NCBI GenBank assembly: GCA_934565415.1
Contig: CAKTHQ010000002.1
Location: forward strand, 43,456 to 107,455
From: an uncultured Oscillospiraceae bacterium
GTDB taxonomy: Bacteria; Bacillota; Clostridia; Oscillospirales; Oscillospiraceae
DNA: 64,000 nucleotides
Reading direction: 5' to 3'
This document shows positions 15,445-24,062 of the stretch, one piece after another. The position numbers and the translations under genes are program-made. Position 1 is the stretch's first letter. Each line of letters opens with the position of its first letter. The notes beneath the pieces are model-generated. The model ran no database searches and was not told the origin of the DNA. It saw nothing but the letters and a program-made list of their open reading frames with translations.

Positions 15445-17126
15445 CTTCTGCCTCCTCTCTGCCAGATCCGCTCCATGCCGTACAGCCGCATAGGGCCGGT
15501 GCCCTCCAGCCGCAGCTCCAGAGCGCTGCACCTTCTGGGCCGGAGCATCAGGGAAAAGGTCATTCCCTGCCCGGCAACGGCTCCCGCCTGTTCCCAGGGG
15601 CCGCCGCCGTCATAGCGGAGGGACACCTCTGCCCTCGAGCCTCTGGCCAGCTCCAGCCGCAGGGATAACCCGGTCAGGTACCGGCCTCCCCGAACGTAAT
15701 CCAGCTTTCCGGTCCGGGCCATCCAGCTTACCCGTTCTTCTCCCGCTTCTCCCCGCAGGCACCAAAGGGTTCCGTCCCTGTCCAGAGCGTAGAGCTTTCC
15801 CTGGCAGGCAGCCAGGCTTCTGGCCCCCAGTCCCGTCTCCCGGTGCCACAGGCCTCTTGCGCCGTCGTATACATACAGGCTGTCGCCCTCCGCTTCCTCC
15901 ATGGAAAGATAGTAGAGGTTTCCCCAGGCTGCCCCCCGGGCATTCCGGAAGGGCCCCTGTCCCAGGGTCTTCCCAATCTCCCGGGGCATGGCCCCTTCGT
16001 AGGCGCATACCCCAAAGGGGGACTTGTAGTACAGCGTCTGCCCCCCAATGGCAAGGCTCTCCCCGCACCCGGACTGGACCCCGGCGCAGGCGGTCATTTG
16101 CAGCCGAAAGGCGGAAGGGTAGCTGCCAAATACCTTGTACAGGCAGTCCTCTTTGAAAAAGATGGGCGTTCCAAGATAGGTGATGGCTCCGGTAAAGCCC
16201 CCGGGGGAGCCCACCCCCACGGTGTAGCTGTCCGTAGACAGCCCCAAAAAGCTTTCCCAGTTCCGGAAGTCGCCCAGCTTACAGGCATAAATTTCGTTGA
16301 CCGTCTGCCCGTCCCGGTTTTTTCCCGCCCGGCAGCCCCACAGCCGGTTGCCGCACTCCGTCACATAGTCCATGTCCGGCACCCGGCGTTCCACCCGGAG
16401 CCCCTTCAGGGTGACCTTTTCCGCCAGAGTTCCCGCCGCCACCAGGGCATTTTCCGCTACCCCCCAAAGGGTATTGGCCCCGTCCAGCGTTTCCGTGCCG
16501 GAAATTCGGACTCCGTCATAAACCCGGAAATCCTTTCCGATGCCCGGAGCCTCCAGCCTTACATACCCCGTTTCCTCCGGGACCCACATACCGGCGGCGT
16601 CGGACCAGACCTTTAGTACCTTTTCCGCCGTATCCAGCCAGACCAGGCCGTTTTCCGGTGTCTCCGGCGGCTGGGCCCCTGCGCTGTCCGGGATCTGCTC
16701 CGTGCCGTCCAGGGTACAGGGCGTGGCCGTAACGCTGCCGCCTGCCTCAAACAGGGCCTCCATGCTGCCGTAGTCCCCGTCCTCCAGAGTGCTGGCATAT
16801 TTCTTATCCGGGAACACCAGAATATAGCTGCCCATGGCCGCCAAATGCTTTTCCTCCCCCTCCTTCAGCGCCAGGGCCACCCGCCGGTTGGGCAATACCA
16901 GTTCCCCCTTTTCCACCCGGACAAGGCCGTCTCCGGCAAGCAGCGCCTGGGCAGACACCCCCAAATTCTTCCGGGCAGGCCGGACGGTGAGCACCGGGAA
17001 CTGCTCCGCGGACAGGTTTTCCTCCTCCGCAAATTCTCCGGCGCTTACCGATACGTTCCGGTTTAGCCCGCCAAAGCTTTCCGTGTACTCCCGATACCGG
17101 TAGGGCACCCGCAGTGTGGGTTCCAT
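15441..17126 (-). CDS. large phage structural protein, probable beta-propeller
   Basis: 561 residues, the largest structural protein after the portal. Repeated short motifs of aromatic and glycine residues (MGSYILVFPDKKYAS, GAITYLGTPIFFKEDCLYKV, IGGQTLYYKSPFGVCAY, NLYYLSMEEAEGDSLYVYDG, CQGKLYALDRDGTLWCLRG) look like propeller blades. The P22 gp10-type tail needles and stabilisers have a comparable layout and gene position, but homology is not established. RBS AAAGGAGGG precedes the ATG at 17126. Confidence 0.6.
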   Translation of the reverse strand: MEPTLRVPYRYREYTESFGGLNRNVSVSAGEFAEEENLSAEQFPVLTVRPARKNLGVSAQALLAGDGLVRVEKGELVLPNRRVALALKEGEEKHLAAMGSYILVFPDKKYASTLEDGDYGSMEALFEAGGSVTATPCTLDGTEQIPDSAGAQPPETPENGLVWLDTAEKVLKVWSDAAGMWVPEETGYVRLEAPGIGKDFRVYDGVRISGTETLDGANTLWGVAENALVAAGTLAEKVTLKGLRVERRVPDMDYVTECGNRLWGCRAGKNRDGQTVNEIYACKLGDFRNWESFLGLSTDSYTVGVGSPGGFTGAITYLGTPIFFKEDCLYKVFGSYPSAFRLQMTACAGVQSGCGESLAIGGQTLYYKSPFGVCAYEGAMPREIGKTLGQGPFRNARGAAWGNLYYLSMEEAEGDSLYVYDGARGLWHRETGLGARSLAACQGKLYALDRDGTLWCLRGEAGEERVSWMARTGKLDYVRGGRYLTGLSLRLELARGSRAEVSLRYDGGGPWEQAGAVAGQGMTFSLMLRPRRCSALELRLEGTGPMRLYGMERIWQRGGRR

Positions 17127-17141
17127 TCAAACACCCTCCTT

Positions 17142-17507
17142 TTACAGATACCGGATGCTCTTGGACGGCTGGGGGATGGTCCGGCAGCACCAGGCAAAAA
17201 ATTCCTTCCACAGGGCATTGAACCGGGCCATGGAATTGTTGTAGAGCAGATAATCCTGGTCCGCATAGTGCATGGACCCCTCCAGCCACAGGTCATACAG
17301 CCCCGTGTAGGCCGTAGGCAGCAGCAGCTTTTTCTCCGGGAAATCCCCATCCGCCAGCCCGGGATAGGGGCCAAGTACCGCATGAAAGGCTTCCAGTGCG
17401 CCCCACACCATCCCCTCCGCCTCCGACAGCCACCGGAGCTTTTCTTCCTGGCTGTAAAGATTGGGATTCCGCCGGTCCGTCAGCGCCAGCGCCTCCCCTA
17501 CGGTCAT
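17142..17507 (-). CDS. phage head-tail connector-like protein
   Basis: 121 residues, helical, with several tryptophans and aromatic residues (EEKLRWLSEAEGMVWGAL, FNALWKEFFAWCCR). Its size, helical content and place two genes after the capsid match gp6/gp4-type adaptor proteins that close the portal after DNA packaging. The LYSQEEKLRWLSEAEG start is often seen in such adaptors (helix that binds the portal). The start at 17507 overlaps the previous stop as ATGA. Confidence 0.6.
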   Translation of the reverse strand: MTVGEALALTDRRNPNLYSQEEKLRWLSEAEGMVWGALEAFHAVLGPYPGLADGDFPEKKLLLPTAYTGLYDLWLEGSMHYADQDYLLYNNSMARFNALWKEFFAWCCRTIPQPSKSIRYL

Positions 17508-17737
17508 GGCAGCACCTCCCCGTTCAGCTTTTCCAGGGGCCGGGCCGCCTGGGCTTCAAACTCCATGGCCATAGCAAGGCTTTTTTCCTTCCGGGCCAGA
17601 ACCTTGGCCACATTCTCCGGCACCCGGACCTCCTCCCCCCGCCTGATGAGGAAGGTTCGCCCGTTAATGCCCACAAATACATCCTCCCGCTGCTCCCGGG
17701 TCAGGGGCAGGCGGATGGTTACATACTTTTCTTCCAT
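17504..17737 (-). CDS. small phage protein after the capsid gene
   Basis: 77 residues: EEKYVTIRLPLTREQREDVF then a GRTFLIRRGEEVRVPENVAKVL segment. Small proteins with such a VPxxV motif often sit next to phage capsid genes, but their role is not known to me. GAAAGGAGAAATC precedes the ATG at 17737. A dispersed repeat (17775-17826) separates it from the capsid gene, while its stop overlaps the connector start. Confidence 0.6.
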   Translation of the reverse strand: MEEKYVTIRLPLTREQREDVFVGINGRTFLIRRGEEVRVPENVAKVLARKEKSLAMAMEFEAQAARPLEKLNGEVLP

Positions 17738-17774
17738 GATTTCTCCTTTCCATTTTCTGTTTTTGCAAATGCGT

Positions 17775-17826
17775 CCTTCCCCCTCCAAGGATGGAGGGGG
17801 TGCCCGCCGCAGCGGGCGGGGGTGGT
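17775..17826. repeat. dispersed palindromic repeat, copy 3, inside the phage operon
   Basis: CCTTCCCCCTCC, a GGATGGAGGGGGTGCCC core, a CGCCGC-A-GCGGGCG palindrome, then GGGGGTGG. It matches the copies near 2.2-2.4 kb and fills most of the gap between the capsid gene and the next gene. Confidence 0.7.
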
Positions 17827-17851
17827 TCGAGACGTTCGGGGATTCCGCTTT

Positions 17852-18865
17852 TTAGTTCGCCTCTGCCGTGGGGGAGAAGGCGGAGCAGCATTCCACCCGC
17901 ACCATATAGGGCTCCATCAGGATTTCCGCCGTCTGCAGAGCCTTCCAGCCTACGGTGCTGCGCTGGTCCAGGGGGTCGGCGGTACCGGCGGAACCCAGCT
18001 GCTTGACGATGGTCTGCAGGCCGCCGCCGGTGACCTCCGTCACGCCGTAGGCGCCCTCCGCCAGGAACAGGCACCCAAATACCGCCAGGCCCTCGGGGCA
18101 TTCATCCCCCGCACCCTTGTACACCGCCGCCTCGGAGGTCTCTACAAAGCGGACACCGGCAATCCGGCCGATTTCACCCTCGTACATATTCTCGGGGGTA
18201 CAATACTTGTGCATATCCTCCCAATGAGGGTCGGACATGATGTCATAGGCCACATAGGGGTGGAGAATACACACATAGTCGCCGCCGATCCGGGGGGCGT
18301 TGGCTGCCTTCAGCATGGCCGCCACTTTCTTCACCACATCCACGGTGAGCACGCAGGTCTTATCCAGGTTTTTGCGGTCCGTCACCGGGGTGGTTTTGCC
18401 GTCGGCCCCCACCTTGGGGCAGTAGTATACATTGGTACCGGACTGCAGCACGTTTCTCGTAATGGTATCCAGGGTCATACCTGCCTGGCGGCCCACCGCC
18501 TTGGTGGCTTCCAAAACGTTGTTGTCGATGGCGGTCAGGTCCAGCACATCGGAAAGGCACACAAAGTCGCCGTACTGGTTTACCTCCGCCTCCACGGCGG
18601 TGGCGCTGAGCTTCCGGCCCTCGGGGGTCACGCCCTCGGTCAGGGGCTTCAGGGCCTTGGGTAGGCTGGCGTACCGGCGGAACTGGATCCGCTTTCCCCC
18701 GTTCTTGGGGATGGGCCGCTTCTGGCCGAACTGGCCGTGAATCAGGTTGGGGGAAGCCTCTTCAATCAGGGCCCGGTCGTAGAAGGTCTTGTTTTCCGCA
18801 GACAGGCCGGGGTCGGTGGTCACATTCACGGTTTCCGCAAACAGCTGTAAAGATTTCATTTCCAT
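17852..18865 (-). CDS. major capsid protein, N4-gp56 family
   Basis: 337 residues. The segment from about residue 30 (NLIHGQFGQKRPIPKNGGKR, then IQFRRYASLPKALKPLTEGVTP and YGDFVCLSDVLDLTAIDNN) is the hallmark of the N4-gp56 type HK97-fold capsid proteins. The ATG at 18865 is chosen because AAGGAG lies 8-9 bases upstream; an ATG two codons earlier is too close to it. The chosen start gives MEMKSLQLFAE, matching the Prp cleavage motif of ribosomal protein L27, so the first nine residues are probably removed. Forms the shell with the upstream scaffold. Confidence 0.9.
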   Translation of the reverse strand: MEMKSLQLFAETVNVTTDPGLSAENKTFYDRALIEEASPNLIHGQFGQKRPIPKNGGKRIQFRRYASLPKALKPLTEGVTPEGRKLSATAVEAEVNQYGDFVCLSDVLDLTAIDNNVLEATKAVGRQAGMTLDTITRNVLQSGTNVYYCPKVGADGKTTPVTDRKNLDKTCVLTVDVVKKVAAMLKAANAPRIGGDYVCILHPYVAYDIMSDPHWEDMHKYCTPENMYEGEIGRIAGVRFVETSEAAVYKGAGDECPEGLAVFGCLFLAEGAYGVTEVTGGGLQTIVKQLGSAGTADPLDQRSTVGWKALQTAEILMEPYMVRVECCSAFSPTAEAN

Positions 18866-18890
18866 ATACATTTCTCCTTTTCTTTTTTCA

Positions 18891-19643
18891 TCATCCAAAA
18901 CTGATTTTCTCTCCTCTTTGTACCCGCAGGCAGGCGTCTTTGATCTCCTTCCGGCTCATCTGGGCCACCCGGGACCCGGCGGCCGCCGCCTGAGCGGCGC
19001 TGGCTCCGTTTTCCGAGGGCCGCAGGCCGCCGGAGCGCAGGCTTTCCGCCAGCTTTCGCTCCACGGTCCGGGCGGCATACTGCATGGCCGCGGGAATGAT
19101 TTCGTCCTTGTGACAAATCTCATAGGCCGTGCGCATATCCACCCGGCTTCTCAAAAGCGCTTGAAACCTGGAGTCCCGCATTTCTCCCACCAGCCGGAAG
19201 CCAGGGTAGATTTCCTGAATTTCCTGCTCCTCCCGCTTCCACTGGGCCGCCAGCCGGTCCGCCCCCGCCTGAATTTCTTCCGCCTGCCGCTGCAGCTCGG
19301 CGGGGTCCTCCGGCCGGTATTGTTCCCCGACGGCCTTTCCCAGGGCATCGTAGTCCCCTTCCGCCAGGCCGTAGTGCTCCCGCAGCAGCTTTAAGGTAGG
19401 CTCCAGGGTGCGCATTGCCTCCACTGCGTCCCGGCTGGATTTGAGCCGCTGCTGTAAGATGGCCCTGACCCGGCTGTCGTAGGCCTGCTTGTAGGGACCT
19501 TTGACGAGTTTCTCGAATTCCCCCGGGTCCCCGGCAGGAGGTTCGGACTGAGGCTGGGCGTCGGCCTCGGTTACGCCCGACTCCGGAGCAGCCGCTTCTT
19601 CCCCAAAGAGCTGCAAATTCCGGAAGCGCACAAAGTTTTTCAT
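18891..19643 (-). CDS. phage scaffold protein with Prp-type processing motif
   Basis: 250 residues, very rich in Glu, Gln, Ala and Arg, mostly helical, as usual for phage scaffolds that line the inside of the procapsid. It directly precedes the capsid gene. The start at 19643 overlaps the protease stop (ATGA), and the first residues are MKNFVRFRNLQLFGEEA: NLQLF-G resembles the Prp cut site (NLQFF-A) of L27 and of phage 80alpha scaffold. Upstream frame extension to 19889 overlaps the protease gene and is rejected. Confidence 0.8.
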   Translation of the reverse strand: MKNFVRFRNLQLFGEEAAAPESGVTEADAQPQSEPPAGDPGEFEKLVKGPYKQAYDSRVRAILQQRLKSSRDAVEAMRTLEPTLKLLREHYGLAEGDYDALGKAVGEQYRPEDPAELQRQAEEIQAGADRLAAQWKREEQEIQEIYPGFRLVGEMRDSRFQALLRSRVDMRTAYEICHKDEIIPAAMQYAARTVERKLAESLRSGGLRPSENGASAAQAAAAGSRVAQMSRKEIKDACLRVQRGEKISFG

Positions 19644-19987
19644 GCGGATACCTCCATAGGGGTCAGGCTGACACTTTTGGGGTAATTCCGCTCCAGTACA
19701 TAGGCCCCGGCCTGGGCCACCCAGAAGGCCATCAGCGTTTCCGCCAGGGCGCATTTTCTGGGATATACGGTGATGCGGGCATAGCCGTCCACCATCCGCA
19801 TCTGCGGCTCTGCCAGGAGCCGTCCCTGCTCGTATAAAAACTGCACCGCCTGGGCCAGGGTATAGGTTACCATGGTGGCCGCCGCGCAAATCAGGTCCTC
19901 CCCCTTGGGAGCCGTCATAGCGTGGCCCTGCATCTCCATCTGAACGGACCCCTTTTCCGGGTCCTGGGTAAACATTGCGTGGATCAT
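19640..19987 (-). CDS. Prp-like cysteine protease, phage-encoded
   Basis: 115 residues, the size of Prp, the cysteine protease that trims ribosomal protein L27 in Firmicutes. The catalytic pair is present at the same places as in S. aureus Prp: His22 in MQGHA and Cys34 in GEDLICAAATMVTYTLAQA. The C-terminal half (GYARITVYPRKCA, then a helix) fits the small alpha/beta fold. It lies between portal and scaffold, overlapping the scaffold start, where a prohead protease is expected. Role as prohead protease is inferred from context and from the target-like motifs in scaffold and capsid. Confidence 0.82.
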   Translation of the reverse strand: MIHAMFTQDPEKGSVQMEMQGHAMTAPKGEDLICAAATMVTYTLAQAVQFLYEQGRLLAEPQMRMVDGYARITVYPRKCALAETLMAFWVAQAGAYVLERNYPKSVSLTPMEVSA

Positions 19988-20000
19988 TATGTTCTCTCCT

Positions 20001-21692
20001 TTACACCGGCGAAGCGTTGTCCGCCATCCGTATTTTTTGTTCCTGTCCGCTGCCCGTCTGGGGTGCCATTTGGGCCTCCGCCGCCCGGTACTGTCCGCCG
20101 TTTTCCCGGATGTGCTCGATAACGGAAGATTTCCCGTTAAAGTCCATCATGTCCAGGGCCGCCAGGGCCTCCCGGGCCCGACCGGGGTCAAAGAGCCCGG
20201 CGGAATAAAACTGCATGGCCATTTCGTTCTGGCTGAGCCGGGTGTAGGGGCTCTGCTTTTCGGCGCTGATCTCAATGTCAAACAGCGGCGTCCGCATTCC
20301 CATATCCACCCCCAGCTCTACCCCCTGGTTCCTGGGCTTCAGCCCCGCATTGCTGAAACTGATAAATTCCTGGCCCCCCTGGGGGCCCAGAATCCGGAAG
20401 GCCCTGGGCAAATCGTAAAACTGCCGGATAAGCTCTACCACCATCAGGCACACCTTCCGGAAGGCCCGGTAGGAGGCCATATTGCTGTCCCGGCTCAGCT
20501 TGCTGCCCGCCTCCTGCATAGCCGCAATGGCACTGGCTGCGGTAACGCCGTGGATGGTGCCGCCGGTGTTTACATCCCGGGTACCGGTGACCTCCTTTAA
20601 TTCGTCGATTTTGTTGCTGATGACCGTCACATAGATGTCACTCAGTGTCTTTCCGGAAATGGGCTTGATGCTGTCGTCCCCCAGATTCCCGTCCACATGG
20701 ACAAAATCCCGGCTCATGTCCGCATATTCCGCTTCATTGACGGCCCCATCCGCCCGGATAAAGTGCCGTGGCCGGGCATTGGCCAATAAATTCTGCAAAA
20801 TAGCCTGGTTCCCCCGGTCCACATATTCCTGGGCGGATTTTCCGATATCGATATACCCAAACCCGCAGGGAGAACCGGCGGTGCGGAACATGGGGTCCAG
20901 TACAAAGGGGTACAGCCCATGGTCATACCAGCCCCCATCCCGGAAGCCCTCCTCGTTTTCCGTGGCAAACAGCACCGTGTCCCCTACAAACTTACAGTAG
21001 TGGAGCACATTTCTGCCCCCCTGGCGCTTTTTGTAGTACCAGTCGATGACGGCGCTTTTTCCGCTTGTATCCACCCGATCGTCGTAGATGTACCTGTTTC
21101 CCGCCTCGGCGGCCCCTGTCAGCTTTCCTTCCAGCTGGGGGTACTTTTCCAGCAGCAGGTCGTTGTCCCACAGCCGCAGATAAAATACATTCCGGGACTG
21201 TTGAATATCCGTAATGCCGCCTTCCCAGTAGAGGTTTAACAGGTCGATGGGCTGGATGCTTACATCCCCCAGGCCGTCCAGCTTTTCCGGGTCCCAAAAA
21301 ACGCCGTAGACCCCCGTGCCGGATTTCAGCTTGTCGTCCATAACCCGGTCGTAAACCTCTTCAAAGTCCTCCTGCTGTAAAATCACCGGCAGGATGCTGC
21401 CCAGGGCCCGGGCCTTTTCTTTGTCGCCCTCCTCCCGGGGCAGCACATTGGGGGTCGGATAGTTGTCCATAGCCTCGGCGTGCTTGTTGGCGATGGCGTT
21501 AAACAGCCAGCCGGAGGTGGGCTCCACCTCGCTTCCGCGACTTTTCCGCAGGCATTCCCAGTGCCGCAGCCGGTACCACTGCTCATTTTCGATGATTCGC
21601 CGTTCCAGGTTGGCTTTCCCCTCCCGGCATTTGTTCAGCTCCACCCGGGCCTGCCGCAGTTTTTCCCCGGTGATTGGTTTTTCATCCTTCAT
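20001..21692 (-). CDS. phage portal protein
   Basis: 563 residues forming the dodecameric DNA-entry channel at the capsid vertex. The position after terL and several portal-like features support this: an N-terminal helical region (ENEQWYRLRHWE, NAIANKHAEAMDNYPTPNVLPREE), a wing-like domain, and a long C-terminal helical part (ASAIAAMQEAGSKLSRDSNMASYR). The length and layout are closer to the podovirus-type portals than to HK97 types. Start ATG at 21692 lies inside the end of terL (11-base overlap). Confidence 0.82.
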   Translation of the reverse strand: MKDEKPITGEKLRQARVELNKCREGKANLERRIIENEQWYRLRHWECLRKSRGSEVEPTSGWLFNAIANKHAEAMDNYPTPNVLPREEGDKEKARALGSILPVILQQEDFEEVYDRVMDDKLKSGTGVYGVFWDPEKLDGLGDVSIQPIDLLNLYWEGGITDIQQSRNVFYLRLWDNDLLLEKYPQLEGKLTGAAEAGNRYIYDDRVDTSGKSAVIDWYYKKRQGGRNVLHYCKFVGDTVLFATENEEGFRDGGWYDHGLYPFVLDPMFRTAGSPCGFGYIDIGKSAQEYVDRGNQAILQNLLANARPRHFIRADGAVNEAEYADMSRDFVHVDGNLGDDSIKPISGKTLSDIYVTVISNKIDELKEVTGTRDVNTGGTIHGVTAASAIAAMQEAGSKLSRDSNMASYRAFRKVCLMVVELIRQFYDLPRAFRILGPQGGQEFISFSNAGLKPRNQGVELGVDMGMRTPLFDIEISAEKQSPYTRLSQNEMAMQFYSAGLFDPGRAREALAALDMMDFNGKSSVIEHIRENGGQYRAAEAQMAPQTGSGQEQKIRMADNASPV

Positions 21693-23094
21693 TGATAATC
21701 TCCATTCCCGGCCGGTGTCCGGCCCGTTCCAAATTGTCGATGTCCAAAAACAGCTCCGCCCGGGTCTTCTTCTTTTCCTCCGAAATGGGCCGGGGCTTAA
21801 TGGGCCTGGACATACAAAAATATCTTGCCTCGTCCGCCGCGTGGTCCTCCCCCTCCGTGTCCAGGTCCTCCGAATTGGCGGTATCATACTGCAAAAGGGG
21901 CAATGTTCTAATAAACGCCTTACAGTTCCGGAAAACGTACAGCAGAGGGAACCCCTGCCCGTCAAACCGCAGCCGGTAGTGCAGCTGCATCCAGCCTGGG
22001 AGCCGCTTGTTGTCCCCGGGGGAGAAGAACACCTGGTGCCTTGCGGCGGTGTCGGCGATGCTCTCCCCGGTCTCCGCATCCCAGATGGCCGGATCGGCCA
22101 CCCCGATGATCTTTTTCCCAGCCAAAAAGCGATGCTCCTTTTCAATTTGCCGGATTTTTCCGAATACCTGGTCCGGGGTCCATTTCACCCCCTCGTTGGC
22201 CTCCCCCGTGCAGCCGTACAGCTCTAAGATCCGGTAGGCCACCCCGTCGCAGTCCACCGCCCACCAGCCGCAGGAAAAGGGCCGGTGGTATCCCCAGTCG
22301 AAGCTCCGGTAGAGCTTCCAGTGAGCCGGAATTTCAAAAGGATCGATGACATGGGTGTACCGCCGGTCCTTGTAGTGCCGGGGGTCATCGGTGAATTCCT
22401 CAAAAAACTGACCTTCATATACATCCCACCGGCCGTAAAGCCAGGCCTGCCGCAGCTTCCCTGGCAGCTTCTCCAGGGACCGCAGGTATCCGGGCTGGGA
22501 GGCCATCAGGGCCTTATTGTCCGTACACAGAGCCTGGATAAAGGCGTAATCATCCGGGTGCTCGTCCTCCGTGTACCGGCGGTCGATGAAAAGCCGTTTA
22601 AAGTAGCCGTGGCCCGGGCCCCCGGGGTTCAGGGTGTAGTAGGTCCGTTTGGGAAAGGCGTTGACACCTCTGACGCAGGCATCAATCTGAACCAGCCAGC
22701 TTTCCTGAAACTGCCCCGCCTCATCGGCAAACCATACATCGTATTCCGCGCCCTGGTACTGCCCTAAGTCTGCGTCACAGGCGCAATAGCCAAAGTGGAT
22801 GGTGCTGCCCCCGGGAAACAGGAAATACTTGTCCATACTCTTGTACTCCGCTGCCCCGACCAGCATCTGCTGCAGGGGTGCAATGTGGTTGTTAAAGAGC
22901 TCCTTATAGGTTTTTCTTGTAATCAGTACCTTGATGCCCGGAAAGTTCAGGCATAGCAGTACCGCCTTCCAGCGGACAAACCAGCTTTTCCCGCCGCCCC
23001 GGGCTCCGCCATAGGCCACATACCGGTGCCGCTCCTTTAAGGCCAGGGCCTGCTTTTCGTTGGGCTCCGGCATGGTAAGGGTCTTAGTCGGCAA
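21682..23094 (-). CDS. terL: phage terminase large subunit
   Basis: 470 residues. An N-terminal packaging ATPase carries the Walker A loop YGGARGGGKSW and Walker B DVWFADEAGQ; the C-terminal RNase H-like nuclease shows an acidic site in IIGVADPAIWD and later aspartates (NSEDLDTEGEDHAADEARY). It cuts and pumps DNA into the procapsid through the portal. The start given is a TTG overlapping the terS stop; an ATG 21 bases further in (23073) is an alternative. Both lack a strong ribosome site, as expected for a translationally coupled gene. Confidence 0.92.
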   Translation of the reverse strand: MPTKTLTMPEPNEKQALALKERHRYVAYGGARGGGKSWFVRWKAVLLCLNFPGIKVLITRKTYKELFNNHIAPLQQMLVGAAEYKSMDKYFLFPGGSTIHFGYCACDADLGQYQGAEYDVWFADEAGQFQESWLVQIDACVRGVNAFPKRTYYTLNPGGPGHGYFKRLFIDRRYTEDEHPDDYAFIQALCTDNKALMASQPGYLRSLEKLPGKLRQAWLYGRWDVYEGQFFEEFTDDPRHYKDRRYTHVIDPFEIPAHWKLYRSFDWGYHRPFSCGWWAVDCDGVAYRILELYGCTGEANEGVKWTPDQVFGKIRQIEKEHRFLAGKKIIGVADPAIWDAETGESIADTAARHQVFFSPGDNKRLPGWMQLHYRLRFDGQGFPLLYVFRNCKAFIRTLPLLQYDTANSEDLDTEGEDHAADEARYFCMSRPIKPRPISEEKKKTRAELFLDIDNLERAGHRPGMEIINEG

Positions 23095-23635
23095 AGCCTT
23101 CGCAGCCCCCTTCCAGGGTCACCCGGATGCTCTGGGTCTCCTCCCGTTCCAGCTCCTTCTGAATCCGTCGGATCCGGGCCTCCTGCTCCCGAATGTCCGC
23201 GTCAGAACGAAGCATCAGTACATCCTTCAAATCCTTCAGTACCCCGGTAAGCTGCTTCAGCCCGGCCCGATCGATGGTCCCCTTCTCGCCGCTGACCGGC
23301 CGGATATAGTCAATGGTCACATCGGAGCCATCCTCGTTTTTGACCCTTTCCTTGACGCTTTGGGTCACCGTGTCCAGCTCCGCCACTGCCCGTTCCAGGC
23401 AGGTCAGCATACTGTCTGCCAGAGCGTCCACCCGTCGCAGACGCGCCAGCCTTGGTTCGCCTTTTTCAACATAAGTTTTTTGAGTGAGCCCACCTTCCAA
23501 CTCAATTTTTTTCCAGTTCTCCCGTTTGATTCGGTTCCGAAGTGTTGATTCCGGTATACCATACCGCCGGGAAAGAGCCGCCGCTGTGCTTCCTCCGGCG
23601 TACTCCCGGCGCAGGCGCGCCCAGTCCGGCTTCAT
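23084..23635 (-). CDS. terS: phage terminase small subunit
   Basis: 183 residues. It opens with a helix-turn-helix (WARLRREYAGGSTAAALSRR, YGIPESTLRNRIKRENW) typical of small terminases that recognise the packaging site, followed by an oligomerising helical part (LKQLTGVLKDLKDVLMLRSD). It is directly upstream of terL. The start at 23635 overlaps the preceding zinc-ribbon stop as ATGA, with GGGAGGTGG upstream. Confidence 0.85.
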   Translation of the reverse strand: MKPDWARLRREYAGGSTAAALSRRYGIPESTLRNRIKRENWKKIELEGGLTQKTYVEKGEPRLARLRRVDALADSMLTCLERAVAELDTVTQSVKERVKNEDGSDVTIDYIRPVSGEKGTIDRAGLKQLTGVLKDLKDVLMLRSDADIREQEARIRRIQKELEREETQSIRVTLEGGCEGFAD

Positions 23636-23814
23636 CCCTGTTCCACCTCCCGGGTACAGCGCCGGACGCAGCTTTGGCAATACCAGCCCCCCTCCAAACG
23701 CAGCGCCCAATCCGTGTCAATGGGATTTCCACATCGGATGCATCTGGGATTGTGCCATAATTTCCCCTCTTTTCTTTGCCGTTCCTGCTGTTCCAGCAGC
23801 CATGGCTCCGTCAA
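23632..23814 (-). CDS. small zinc-ribbon protein, first gene of the phage operon
   Basis: 60 residues if started at the TTG at 23814 (GGGGGGAGG lies just ahead). It has two CxxC pairs (CIRCGNPID and YCQSCVRRC) spaced like a zinc ribbon. Its stop overlaps the terS start, which supports the frame. The role is unknown; a DNA- or terminase-binding factor is possible. An overlapping frame (MATEEKKKRGE...) has no ribosome site and no motif and is not annotated. Confidence 0.5.
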   Translation of the reverse strand: MTEPWLLEQQERQRKEGKLWHNPRCIRCGNPIDTDWALRLEGGWYCQSCVRRCTREVEQG

Positions 23815-24033
23815 GAGCCTCCCCCCTTTTCTTTTTTTCCTCCGTCGCCATTTCGTCCCGTTTATTGGACATACAAAATTGTATGCTATATCCGGACAAA
23901 AAAATATGCGATCGGTAGTTGAAAAACAAAAACATATGTGATAGTATATAGGTAAATATATTTTTTCTTGCGTCCCTCCCCCGGAACCTCTCGGAGCGGT
24001 CACAGTTAGTTTATGTTTTTCAACCTTGTCCGC

Positions 24034-24062
24034 ATTATAGTATACTTTTTTATACTTGTCAA
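24034..24062 (-). promoter_or_regulatory. consensus promoter of the phage operon with operator-like spacer
   Basis: On the minus strand: -35 TTGACA (24062-24057), exactly 17 bases, -10 TATAAT (24039-24034). The spacer contains AGTATA and AGTATACT repeats, including a GTATAC palindrome (24040-24045), well placed for binding of the divergently encoded repressor. Confidence 0.8.

Noticed and set aside
15441..17126. Assignment as P22 gp10-type tail protein
   Set aside because: Blade-like repeats and gene position fit, but no specific signature could be matched by eye, so only a probable beta-propeller is claimed.
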